Assembly (NCBI GenBank): GCA_013368325.1
Contig: JAACJK010000171.1
Location: forward strand, 124,001 to 188,000
DNA: 64,000 nt
Source of the DNA: Ephemerocybe angulata
Lineage: Eukaryota; Basidiomycota; Agaricomycetes; Agaricales; Psathyrellaceae
Reading direction: 5' to 3'
Every line of letters starts with the position of its first letter. Position 1 is the first letter of the stretch. Made by a program: the position numbers and the translations under genes. This document shows positions 32,059 to 43,207 of this stretch, one piece after another. The notes beneath the pieces are model-generated. The model did no database searches, was not told the origin of the DNA, and was given only the letters and a program-made list of their open reading frames with translations.

Positions 32059-33762
32059 ATGGGTAATTCCAAACAAAGAACAGTCATCCATCATTGCCAG
32101 GGATCTCCAATTGCCCTGAAGAACCATAGTGTCACCCTGGCCGCCATGCATATCCCATACCCACACGAACGGTCAACTCGTCCCATCCCCACACTCGCCG
32201 ACGAAATCTGGCTTCACATATTCCACACCTGCATCTCTACCTCATTCACGGAAAGCAGCATCTCCACCTCCCTCCTCCACCTCTCCAAAACGGAAACCCT
32301 CCCCGCTCAAACGACACCCTTCTGTCTAAGCGCAGTATGCACATCCTGGCGCGGCATCTGCCTCTCTAGCACGTCTCTCTGGAGCACCATCTACCTCTGG
32401 CTGAGGGTAGACGCCGATTGGTCACGCAAACACAAGAAGACGCGGATGAGTGCACAGTGCGACGCATTCGAATTGTGGATCGAGCGGTCGGGCCCAGAGC
32501 GCCCGCTTCACATTGCGCTGGGGATGGACCACGCACACTTCGAATTCGGGTGCTCCGAATCTCTGCGCATCGCAGAGGCCCTTGTGGAAGCGGCAGGAAG
32601 GATCGCGGTTCTGGATATGATTATGCCAGAGTGGTTGTATCAGTTCATCGAGGGGGAGGATTTTACGCGGCTTGAAGCCCTCAAACTCGTCGTGCCAGAA
32701 GTCTTGGATGACCTCTTGCGGGACGAAAGTCCTCAAAGTCGCGAGCCCGTCGCTGCCCCGCCGCTGGACTTCTCGATGTGTAAACACCTGAGGAGCGTCA
32801 GCATCACGGGGATGTTCGAGGCGAACGCGGCCATCGTCCTTCCCGAATCCTGGGACACGGTGACGGACGTCTCTGCCACCCATCTTGTCCCAGGGGACTG
32901 CCTCAAAATCCTGGATTCAATTCCAAACCTGAAGAGAGCCTCCTTCGAGCTTTTGGACCACCTGCTTGATCACTGGTGGGGGGATGAATGGGACTTCATA
33001 AGTCCGTTCAACGAAAGGAGGGAAGGGCCGGTTCTGGATACGCTCGAGATCAACAAAGCGTCTCACCACGTCGTCAGGAGCCTCCTCAACATAACTCCCC
33101 TGTCGCTGAAACACCTCAAGCTCGGAGTTCTCAGCTCTTACGACACAATCACGCTCTGCTACCTCGCCCCCAGATACAATTTCGTCTTGACCACAATACC
33201 TGCCTTCGCCGAATCGCTTCAAAGCCTCACGCTGCACAACACCCTTCCACACTTCGATCCTTTGCTCACCATCCTTCCGCAGATGAAAGCCCTCGTGGAG
33301 CTCGAGATACAGAACGATTGGGACGGTGTTAGTGTGGATCCGTACGAGTCCAGGCCAGACGCGCTGGATAGATCCCTTCTCGGTGGCCCTGACGATGATT
33401 GGATTGTATCCATACTAACAACCCCAGGGGTACTCCCGCGTCTCCAGCGGTTCTGGTGCACCGTCCTGAGCCTCGGCCCGAAAGAGTTTGCGGATGAGGT
33501 ATTTCTCAACTTTCTTCGCTATCGAAGGCACTATGCTGTCCCCAAGGCCAGGGCGGATCCTTGCTCCATGATACAGGATGTCAAATTCATCTCGGTGGTT
33601 GAGCAAGACATGGAGATCTCGCCGTGGGCTCCTATGACGCTTGTCGAGATAAGGGGAATGATCGAAGACGGGTTGAACATCGCCCTTGGCCAGACGTTGG
33701 TATGGGACGAGGACTATGGTCGCATTGCCAATTTTCTCCAGGAGGAAAGCCTTTGGGCTTGA
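32059..33762 (+). CDS. F-box-like protein, long divergent type, duplicated unit 1
   Basis: Intronless 567-residue ORF. The start at 32059 gives MGNSKQRTVI; an internal Met at residue 30 (MHIPYPHERS) is an equally good start. F-box-like segment around residues 45-115: IPTLADEIWLHIFHTCI, then FCLSAVCTSWRGICLSSTSL, WSTIYLWLRV. It lacks the GEEA motif of the neighbours but has a comparable PLHIALGMDH stretch. The middle and C-terminal parts are leucine-rich LRR-like (e.g. CKHLRSVSI, SLKHLKLGVL, ALVELEI). It is the intact parent-like copy of the relic at 35951. Likely SCF adaptor, substrate unknown. Confidence 0.83.
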   Translation: MGNSKQRTVIHHCQGSPIALKNHSVTLAAMHIPYPHERSTRPIPTLADEIWLHIFHTCISTSFTESSISTSLLHLSKTETLPAQTTPFCLSAVCTSWRGICLSSTSLWSTIYLWLRVDADWSRKHKKTRMSAQCDAFELWIERSGPERPLHIALGMDHAHFEFGCSESLRIAEALVEAAGRIAVLDMIMPEWLYQFIEGEDFTRLEALKLVVPEVLDDLLRDESPQSREPVAAPPLDFSMCKHLRSVSITGMFEANAAIVLPESWDTVTDVSATHLVPGDCLKILDSIPNLKRASFELLDHLLDHWWGDEWDFISPFNERREGPVLDTLEINKASHHVVRSLLNITPLSLKHLKLGVLSSYDTITLCYLAPRYNFVLTTIPAFAESLQSLTLHNTLPHFDPLLTILPQMKALVELEIQNDWDGVSVDPYESRPDALDRSLLGGPDDDWIVSILTTPGVLPRLQRFWCTVLSLGPKEFADEVFLNFLRYRRHYAVPKARADPCSMIQDVKFISVVEQDMEISPWAPMTLVEIRGMIEDGLNIALGQTLVWDEDYGRIANFLQEESLWA

Positions 33763-34355
33763 TCATGACCACTCCGACTTCGGTTCGCGCTGCAAATTGA
33801 TGTCATATACCACTTCTTGACAATATAAGTCGTCTCGTCGGAACGCAATGCCCATATACCTTCATATACCTTCCTCCTTTCGTTTCCTGCTGAAGGGAAG
33901 GTAACAGTGCCCATGAGTCGAATCCTATCGGCGATCGCACACCGTGACCTTGGTCAATTCAAGGGCTAAACATCTAACCCAGTATCTCAGAGGGGTAGAG
34001 CGTAAACATAAGAATCAAGATAGCACCGCAAGGTCGCGTCGGGCGCGTCCCAAGTGCCTGAGTCCACGCGTCTCGGCGAGTGTACATATTATCAAGTAGC
34101 AACTAGTCGCTCAAGGATAGTTTGAGATGCCAGAGGATCTGCTGGAGGCCATAAATGCAAGCGTCTCTTGAGCGTCTCCACGGGCGCTTAAACGGTCCGA
34201 GGATAGGTATTCCCCGAAAGGGCAGGACTGTCAAAGCACTTTCAGGTAGTTTCCGTGCAGAGTACATGAGTGTTTGCACATGTAGGTACATAGAGAAAAA
34301 AGAGAAGCAAAACAGTCGTGAAACAGAGAAAATTCTACTCCTGCGCCTCTTGAGT

Positions 34356-35717
34356 CTAGTTGAATTCGCTCCGAGGCGTAACCTTCAATCGATCCACTAC
34401 ACTAGAGAACGAAGAGTCCCCCAGTAATTTCCCCCATATATCCATCTCATTATCCCCTCCAACGATAGTCGTTGATAGGGAAGGGCAGTGTGTTGTCGAC
34501 AATGGTCCCTCCAGCAGAGGTACGAGATCCTGGGCATGGTAATGGGAGTACTGCAATGTAAAACTCCTCAACGCCCCGAAGCCCCCTGGCGGTATAGCTG
34601 TCCAAGCCTGAACAATGGTACGAATTCTGTGGGGATAGGGCGAGTCGATACAACCACTTGTGTAAAGTGTGAGACTCTCAAGGCTTTTGAGGCCGCGGAG
34701 AGCCTCCACAAACCATCTCTCTGGCTGTTCTGAATGCACATGCCAAGGGGCGTTCAGGACTCGGATTTCGAGGTGCTTCAGATGCGCGAATTCCGACAGG
34801 TGGATGAACATGCACTCTGGTGCCCCGGTCCTCTCCCCATGGCGGAGGGTGCTGTCGGCATCCTGGATGTTGAGCGAGACCAAGGATGATCCCTCGCCCT
34901 GGTCCAATTCTTTAGGGACTTCGGATAGTGACACCTCGTCAGGCCATGTATCAGGATGGTCATAGGCATTGATGAGCTCCGCTGTCTCGAGGTCAGGGCA
35001 AAGGCGGAGCAATGCAATCCAGTCTGAAAGGAATACCAGCCTCCCAGGGCATCCCGTCAATTTAGCCCTCCTCAATTGACGCCAGGGCATCACGAAGTGT
35101 ACCGGTGGCGCCATGTCCACCCTGAAGTGCGCCTCGTTTAACTTCAAAGCCTTATCCCTGAATGCATGTATCTCCCCCACCCCATTTAGGTCCAGGTTCG
35201 TCATGCTCCCCAGCATCTCCGCATGAATTTCGACCCTCGCGAGCTCGCCAAACTGAGCGACCTGCGTCAGCTCTCGCATATAATCCAGGTGGGATGATGA
35301 GGTCATGACAATTTTGAGGGTTTTAATCCTTGCGGAGAATTCGACGATGATGGGGAAGAGGAAGAATATGAGACAGTTACTTGGCCGGTCCGGCGCCTCT
35401 TCGCCAAGCACCAGCGTATGACTTCCACCTGTACGATGGAACCAAAGTTGCACATTTCCGGACTTGATAAAAGGCTTTAGCCTGTCGTCGAAGTAGTGCC
35501 TTGAGAGAGGGCTGAGGATGACGGTGTCCCAGAATTTGGGCTCTGAAAACGCTATTTCGCGCCAGCGAGAGCAGACCTGCGATATGATTGTGGGGGGATA
35601 GGATGGATGGATGCGATCACAGTCTCGTTCGGGTAAGGTCAAGAGAAATATATCTCTGAGAATCTCGTAGGGTACTTCGTCTTGGGGGTTGGGGCGAGTG
35701 ATTTGAGTGGATTGCAT
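34356..35717 (-). CDS. F-box-like protein, GEEA subfamily (4), duplicated unit 2
   Basis: Intronless 453-residue ORF, near-copy of the gene at 30369: VPYEILRDIFLLTLPERDCD, SQVCSRWREIAFSEPKFWDT, LVLGEEAPDRPSN, leucine-rich remainder ending TPRSEFN. The shared motif reads GEEAP here instead of GEEAS. The frame is intact over its length, so both copies probably remain functional or diverged recently. The 3' flank, including the GGGCGCTTAAAC motif, is duplicated with it. Confidence 0.87.
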   Translation of the reverse strand: MQSTQITRPNPQDEVPYEILRDIFLLTLPERDCDRIHPSYPPTIISQVCSRWREIAFSEPKFWDTVILSPLSRHYFDDRLKPFIKSGNVQLWFHRTGGSHTLVLGEEAPDRPSNCLIFFLFPIIVEFSARIKTLKIVMTSSSHLDYMRELTQVAQFGELARVEIHAEMLGSMTNLDLNGVGEIHAFRDKALKLNEAHFRVDMAPPVHFVMPWRQLRRAKLTGCPGRLVFLSDWIALLRLCPDLETAELINAYDHPDTWPDEVSLSEVPKELDQGEGSSLVSLNIQDADSTLRHGERTGAPECMFIHLSEFAHLKHLEIRVLNAPWHVHSEQPERWFVEALRGLKSLESLTLYTSGCIDSPYPHRIRTIVQAWTAIPPGGFGALRSFTLQYSHYHAQDLVPLLEGPLSTTHCPSLSTTIVGGDNEMDIWGKLLGDSSFSSVVDRLKVTPRSEFN

Positions 35718-35950
35718 ACTGATAGCTAGTAGTGGTGGTCGTGGTTAGAGAGAGACAACAGCCTCGGTTCAGCGAATGTAGGATTTCCGTACTCGGCATC
35801 CTCCGAATGTTCCAGCTGTCTAGCCTCAGGCGATCTGTTGCGCGGTCTAGGATTTGAAACAGAGCAGATATTTTAGGGTCTAGTGAGTACCCCCGAGACT
35901 CCAGAGACACTTCCGTAGTGTCACCTGCATCTCCTATTATCCAACCCAAA

Positions 35951-36226
35951 GGAATGACGAAATATGGCTTCACGTATTCCACACCTGCATGTCTACCTCG
36001 TTCACAGAAAGCACATCCTAGCGCCGCATCTGTCTTCTAACACGCCTCTCAGGAGCACCATCTATCTACTCTGGCTGAGGGTTGACGCCGATTGGTCGCG
36101 CAAGAAGACGCGGCTGGGTGCACAGGGCGCCGCACTAATCCCGCCGCTGGACTTCTCGATGTTTCAAACACCTGAGGGGGAAGGCCAGAAAGGCACCGAC
36201 GTCCCAGTGTTATATCTGAGAGGATA
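35951..36226 (+). pseudogene. Deleted remnant of the long F-box gene, unit 2
   Basis: Patches match the gene at 32059 in order: GACGAAATATGGCTTCACGT (F-box start, 32201 in the parent), then a jump to the SWRGICL region now out of frame, then CTCTGGCTGAGGGTTGACGC, then a jump of about 300 nt to CCGCCGCTGGACTTCTCGAT (32757 in the parent). At least two internal deletions and frame breaks leave no functional product. Confidence 0.85.
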
Positions 36227-36559
36227 GAGCTGGAACATACTACAAGTCAAATCGTGTCGCGTCCGAGTCGCGTCGTGTCGAGACCAGTCCGCGTGCCTCG
36301 GCAATCATGATCATCTTGAGGGCAGGCTCGCACGCGTCAAAGAGGTCAGAACAGACGCGCGCTTGATCACTTTGATCTCATACGACCACCATCCCTCCAT
36401 CCCTCCATCCGCCATTACCATTCCCATCCTCAACCCAAAGCCATCTACCCACACTTTTGAGCCCCGCCTTATAGCTCTCTCCACATCCAGGCACACGACC
36501 TGAACCCCAGAATAACTCACACTTGACTTGAATCTTGAACTTGAAGGGACACCTGAACG

Positions 36560-38145
36560 ATGGACTGGGACGAGATCTACGAGCTCGAAAAGCAATCGGG
36601 CGCCTCAGGCTCCGGCACCTCCTTCTTCAACCCCTCCTCCGGGGCTGCCAACACGACGGGCAACACTTCCTTTACTCGCGTCCTCGGAGATCTGGACGCA
36701 GACGACCCCATGGGCCTGAACGAGGATGCTGCCGATGCAGTGGATAAAGATAGGGAGAGAGAGAAGGAGAGGCGCACGCGCAACTTTGTGGAGGAAGAGG
36801 AGTTGGAGGCGACGCCGTTGGAGAGGTTGACGCGGGCGTGGGTGAATGAGAGGCATGCGCCTGATATTTTGCCGGCGGAGGAGGACCTTTTGGCGGGGCT
36901 GTTGGATCATTTGAGGTTGCAGGTGTGTGTTACTCTATCCATCTCCCTTCCTCCTCCTCCTCCTCCTCCTCCTCCTTCATTCATCCTCAAGCATGTGCGC
37001 ACAATCGCTAACAGCCCTTCCCGTTTCTCCAAACTGTTAGGCGCGCAACGTCCAAATCCTGCGGGACGACCCGCAAACGTCGGAATCGGAGCACATCCGG
37101 ATCATGCTCGTGCAGACGGAGCTCGAGCGCGTCAAGTACGTCGTGCGCGCGTACGTGCGCACGCGGCTGTATAAGATCGAGCGGTATGCGCGCTGGGTGA
37201 TGCAGGATGAGGAAGTGCAGAGGCGGTTGACGGCGGGGGAGAGGGAGCATGCGAGTCGGTGTGTCTATATCTCTTTGTTCCTACTCCTTCAAGTTGTTAT
37301 TTCTCTTTTGTTACTTTCCCCTGTTCATCGAGGACATTCTTGTAGGAGAGAGAGCTAACGCGTTTATATGTAGGCATGCAAAGTTGACGGATAAACATCT
37401 GTATGTATCCGTGCTGCAGAGTCTGCCAGAAGCGCAGGCGCATCTGGACGATACGCCCGTCTTCTATCCTTCGATGAGTACGTCCGTCCGTTCATCCTTC
37501 CCTTGCCCTTTCCCCTTGTCTGTTCTTCGTTCCTCGTTCTCCGTGCGTCCGGCTTTTCTTGGACATCGCTTCGTGCTAGGTCTTCGGTGCGACTCACGTC
37601 TGCTCTTTGGAGGGCCCTCGTCGTGTGCAGATCCCTACGGCTAGGGTTCCTGGCCGCCTACGCCTGTCGACCACTCTCTTAACCATCATGAATGCATCTC
37701 TCCTCAAACAGAGCACAGGCAGACTCTATCCTCTCATCCGCACCGATACTAACTTTCATTCAATCCAGTAACACAACCAGACAAGAACAGACCCATATTC
37801 GTGCACGCGCTGAAAGACTGCCCTCGAGTCCGGTTACCCGAGTGCGTATTCACTTCCTTGTCTTTTCTCTACTCCTCCTTCGCCTTCGTCTTCGACCATC
37901 GTTTCGTGGAGATTCGATTCCTTTCGTTAAGTCTCGGCGCCTGGTTCCCTTCTTTCCTCCTTTGCATCCATTTATCCATCCTCCCCCCCATCTCTTTGCG
38001 AGAGGCCGAAGACTGAGGACATGGCTGACTGACTTGGTTGTGCTATAGCGGCGCCCCGTTGGAGATGAAGAAGGGGCATATCTCGCTTACGCCGTATCAT
38101 GTTGTTGAGCAGCTTTTGGCGAGGGGCGAGGTGGAGCTTGTGTAG
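36560..38145 (+). CDS. SLD5: DNA replication complex GINS subunit Sld5
   Basis: Subunit of the GINS tetramer of the CMG replicative helicase; nuclear. Five exons (36560-36922, 37041-37258, 37374-37477, 37769-37841, 38049-38145) give a 284-residue frame, near the usual eukaryotic size with a longer acidic N-terminal part. It starts MDWDEIYELEKQSG. Family segments: TPLERLTRAWVNERHAPDIL, the A-domain helix LVQTELERVKYVVRAYVRTR, LYKIERYARWV, LTDKHLYVSVLQSLP, and the C-terminal B-domain APLEMKKGHISLTPYHVVEQ with final LLARGEVELV. Intron 1 holds a (CCT)n polypyrimidine tract. It converges on the NC2-alpha gene, with 228 nt between the stop codons. Confidence 0.94.
36950..36976 (+). repeat. (CCT)9 microsatellite in SLD5 intron 1
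   Basis: Nine CCT triplets inside the first intron, upstream of its acceptor at 37040. It supplies a long pyrimidine tract; length variation would not alter the protein. Confidence 0.9.
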
Positions 38146-38373
38146 CGCTCGATGAGGGCGGGGTGGAGGGGAGAACGGAAGTTTTCGTATACTAGTATTT
38201 ACCTAGAGGAAGGCATACTTTAGGGTGAACACGTTTAAGAAGAGGGAGAGACAAGGCACAATCTGCGAAGCGAGAGAAATGAATGGATACAACAAATATT
38301 ACTACTACTTACAACAAAGAATAAACTACACGAACGAATTCACCATCACATTCTGTCCAACAACTACATCCAT

Positions 38374-39716
38374 CTACCTCCGCCTAGAACCCGACCCCGA
38401 AGGCGGCATATACGGCTTCCCGCGACTCCACTCCTCGTCCCCCGTATCCTCAGCACCAACCTCCTCCTCCTCCTCAACCTCAAAGTCGACGTCCCGCTGC
38501 CGCTCCCTATCCTCATAAGCATCGTAGTCGTCCTCCTCCTCTTCCTCCACTTCCTGCTCGCGACGCGGCGGCGCTGGAAGGAACGTGGGCTGAGGATCGT
38601 TATCATTATCATAGTCGTCGTCCATCTCGTCGTCCAGATCCTCTCTGCGCAGAGGCGGCCCGCCATCCATCGGGTCGTCCCCATCCTCGTCCTCCACCGG
38701 GGGCGGGGGCGTCGCTTCCGACTTCTTCTTCGCCGCTGCTTTGGCGGCCTTAGTAGTAGTAGTAGCAGCCTTCTTAGCGCGGGGCTTGGGAGGTGCCTTT
38801 TCTTTCACCGGTTTTTCGGGTTTTACTTTTTCTACTTTCTCCTTTGGCTCCTTTGGGGGTTTGTCTGGTTTGGAATTGGAATTGGAGTCGGCTTTGGGCT
38901 TGCGTTCGCGTTTTTGGGTTCTTTGGCTTTGGGCGGGGGAGAGGTGGTGCTTGAGGTGGAGGCGAGGGGGGCGATGTTGGGGCCGGTGAGGGAGGCGATG
39001 CTCATTGCGTTAAGGCGGGCTTTCGAGGAGGGTTTGGCTGCTGTGGTTTTGGTATCAGCTTCGGCGTCGTCGGCGTCCATTGCATCTGGGTCTGCAGCAG
39101 CAGTAACGGTAGCTTTTTTGCGTCTGCGGCGCTTTGGGGGCGGGGCGTCGGGTGTTTCGGCGTCGGGGTCGGCTTCGTCGATGGTGGGGAGGGCGGGGGA
39201 GGGGTCGTCTGGGTCGGCGGTGGGGGAGGTGTTGGCGGCGGAGGTGGAGGGGTTAGTAGCGCGTTTGGCTTTTCCGCGCTTGCGTTTGGATTCGGCTTCG
39301 GCTTCGAGGTCGATCGTGCCGCCTTGGGAGGGGTCGGGGGTGGCGGCTACTATTTCTTGGAGGAAGTCGAGCGTTTCGGTGGTTTCGACTGCGTGTTTGC
39401 TGTGGGGTGGGTGTTAGAGTGGGTGGGTTTTTTGGGAGGGAGGGATGGGACGTACAGGTGGTAGGCTTCGACTTTGCGGGAGCCGCGTTCGGCGGTGACT
39501 TCGTGGGCTTTTGTGACTATGAACCCGAGGAAGAGTTCGAGGGCTTTGGCTGGGGAGATTAGATTAGATTGGGTTTGGGTTTTGGGTTTTGGGGGAGGGA
39601 GGCGTACAGATGACGACGGGGGTGGCCTGGGCGACTTTGCCGACCTCTTCGTCCTTTTGCATGATCTTCTTGATGCGTGCGACGGGGAACTTGGTGGTTT
39701 TGTTGCGGTTCTTCAT
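38374..39716 (-). CDS. NC2-alpha / DRAP1 (Bur6) transcription co-repressor, with long acidic tail
   Basis: Histone-fold partner of NC2-beta (Dr1) that binds TBP on DNA and represses or tunes RNA polymerase II preinitiation. Start ATG 39716 (MKNRNKTT). Three N-terminal exons encode the CBF/NF-Y-type histone fold: [77 protein letters not shown]. Introns near 39606-39551 and 39457-39400. The tail is Lys/Ala/Pro-rich ([19 protein letters not shown]) then strongly acidic ([17 protein letters not shown]). The frame used by the fold ends at a stop at 38832, whereas the acidic tail (to 38374) is open one frame over. No GT donor lies between, so a single-base difference near the C5 run at ~38870 is the simplest explanation. 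Confidence 0.85.
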
Positions 39717-40486
39717 GGTGCGAGCGGACGGTGGTGGTGGGAGTGAAGAGAACTGGACGGGTTGATGGATGCTCAACAAAAGTCGTCATGTGATCGATCA
39801 TTCGCCCAAGCGCAGCGTTCAACGCGGTCGGCCCCTGCCCATCGAAGGCCCCGGCATTGGAGGGCGTGCATGCACGGACCATGGTTGAATGAGCGGGCGA
39901 GTGGCTGTATAACTTCGCTGCCGGCGGCGTTTTCGCGCTCCCCAGCCGAGCCCCGCAGAATGACATCGCAATCTAATCTACTCATCCTCGAGGCGTCCTA
40001 TCGCCCTATCACCGCCCCAACACGCCCTCGAGCTCGGAAGCGAGCAAACCCACAGACTCAGAGGAACGTGCAAGCACGCAGCCAGCGCCAGGGCCATCGG
40101 ACGCCAAAGCGGAGTTTGAAATTTCCCTGCCCTCGCCTGACCTTTTTCCTCTGGGGTTGTGGTTGTCCCGTGTCCACGTTGAACGACGACATTCCTCTAC
40201 TTTCTCTCCCAGCACCCCTAATAACGACTCATGTGAGTGTCTGTGGCCCGCGTTAAGAGGGCGGTCGGGCGGCGGTGGCGGGGCGCAGGGGTGTGCGCTG
40301 TGGGATGAGGTGGCGGCGCGAGGCAGACGCGGGGCGGGGCGCGGTGTGCTGGAGCCCCGCTGTCGCGCTGCGCTGCTCGCTCGTACTCCTATAGCGTGTG
40401 CTCGTTGTTTGCTGCCACTCCCCGCCGTCTGCGAGCCGTGCTCGCTGTGGTGCATCGATACTGACGCTCTCGTTCTTTGTTGCAGC
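39717..40486. promoter_or_regulatory. Divergent promoter between NC2-alpha and beta-tubulin
   Basis: 770 nt between two start codons on opposite strands. CT-rich on the plus strand near 40130-40210, typical for highly expressed fungal genes. ORFs across it are short and low-complexity. A 5' UTR intron for tubulin is possible (AACGACTCATGTGAGTG near 40222 and TTGCAG just before the ATG). Confidence 0.5.
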
Positions 40487-42438
<1,952 letters not shown>

Positions 42439-43207
42439 AGGATACGTCGTCGTCGCTCTGATGATGACCGACTGACCGACCGGTCAAGGCTGGTTGTGTT
42501 GGTTTTCTTTACGTCTCTCCTGCTGTTTGTCCTGGTTCTTTACGATCGATGATAACCTATACGCACTTTTATGTTTCTATTCGATGACCTTTTTACTTTT
42601 CTTTTTCTGTTTTCTTGCACGCGGAATATCATTCAATACCACCGGTTCTGACACCGGTTCTCGATTGTGTGGGTGGATTGTGTGAGTGGGGAGGTGAGTG
42701 TGTGCGTGGGTCGACAGGTGAAAGCCCTTGTTGAGTTTCCAGGCTACTTGATCTGGTGTAGGGAGGATATTGTACAGTGTGGGCATGGTATGATAGCATG
42801 ATCTGGGTTTCGGACTGGACTGGCCATCTGGTTCTGATCTGGTTTAAGCGCCGCGGCGCCTCATCGGGCATCGATCCACGCGCCGGGCACGTGGCATGCA
42901 CGAACGACTTGAGGGCAGCCGTTTCCAATTGTCAATGACCTGATTGCCTCTTCCTTGCCTCCTTACTTAACCTTGGACGTTTTCATCCGAACAAGCGAGA
43001 TGCTTTACGACTTCTTTCAACGATCCCTTGGGTCGGGGAGGCCACGTATTCCGATAGGATACATGGAAAGAATGACCTTTCTTTTCGGGGAATGCCATTG
43101 CATGAACTCGAGCGTCTCGCTCCAGAGCTATCGCGCAGTGTCAAGGTCCGCTAAGGTCAGATATAGATTATTGGCGGCTGGCTGAATAGAAGGATAGATG
43201 TTTGGAT
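42439..43207. other. Intergenic, tubulin 3' flank
   Basis: T-rich tubulin 3' UTR, then the motif TTTAAGCGCC at 42845, then the upstream region of the NACHT gene. An ORF from an ATG at 43000 (MLYDFFQRSLGSGRPRIPIG) could be an upstream exon of the NACHT gene but is not supported by a clear splice. Confidence 0.45.

Larger units (their letters stand above)
30104..34077. repeat. Segmental duplication, unit 1
   Basis: Unit 1 begins GTGTACACATTATCAAGTAG and continues through the minus-strand F-box gene, a ~300-nt divergent promoter, the plus-strand F-box gene and its 3' flank up to the start of unit 2. Matching words occur in the same order in unit 2 in coding, promoter and 3' flanking DNA. Confidence 0.88.
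34078..36300. repeat. Segmental duplication, unit 2 (shortened)
   Basis: Unit 2 repeats unit 1 head to tail: TGTACATATTATCAAGTAGC at its start, the F-box gene, the ACTCGGCATCCTCCGAATGT promoter word (31862 and 35791), a deleted remnant of the plus-strand F-box gene, and the 3' flank with TATCTGAGAGG matching TATCTCAGAGG of unit 1. It is 1.75 kb shorter than unit 1, mostly through deletions in the second gene. Confidence 0.87.

Noticed and set aside
36950..36976. CCT repeat read as polyproline coding in SLD5
   Set aside because: It lies after the donor at 36923 and before the acceptor at 37040; splicing through the intron restores the conserved Sld5 sequence.
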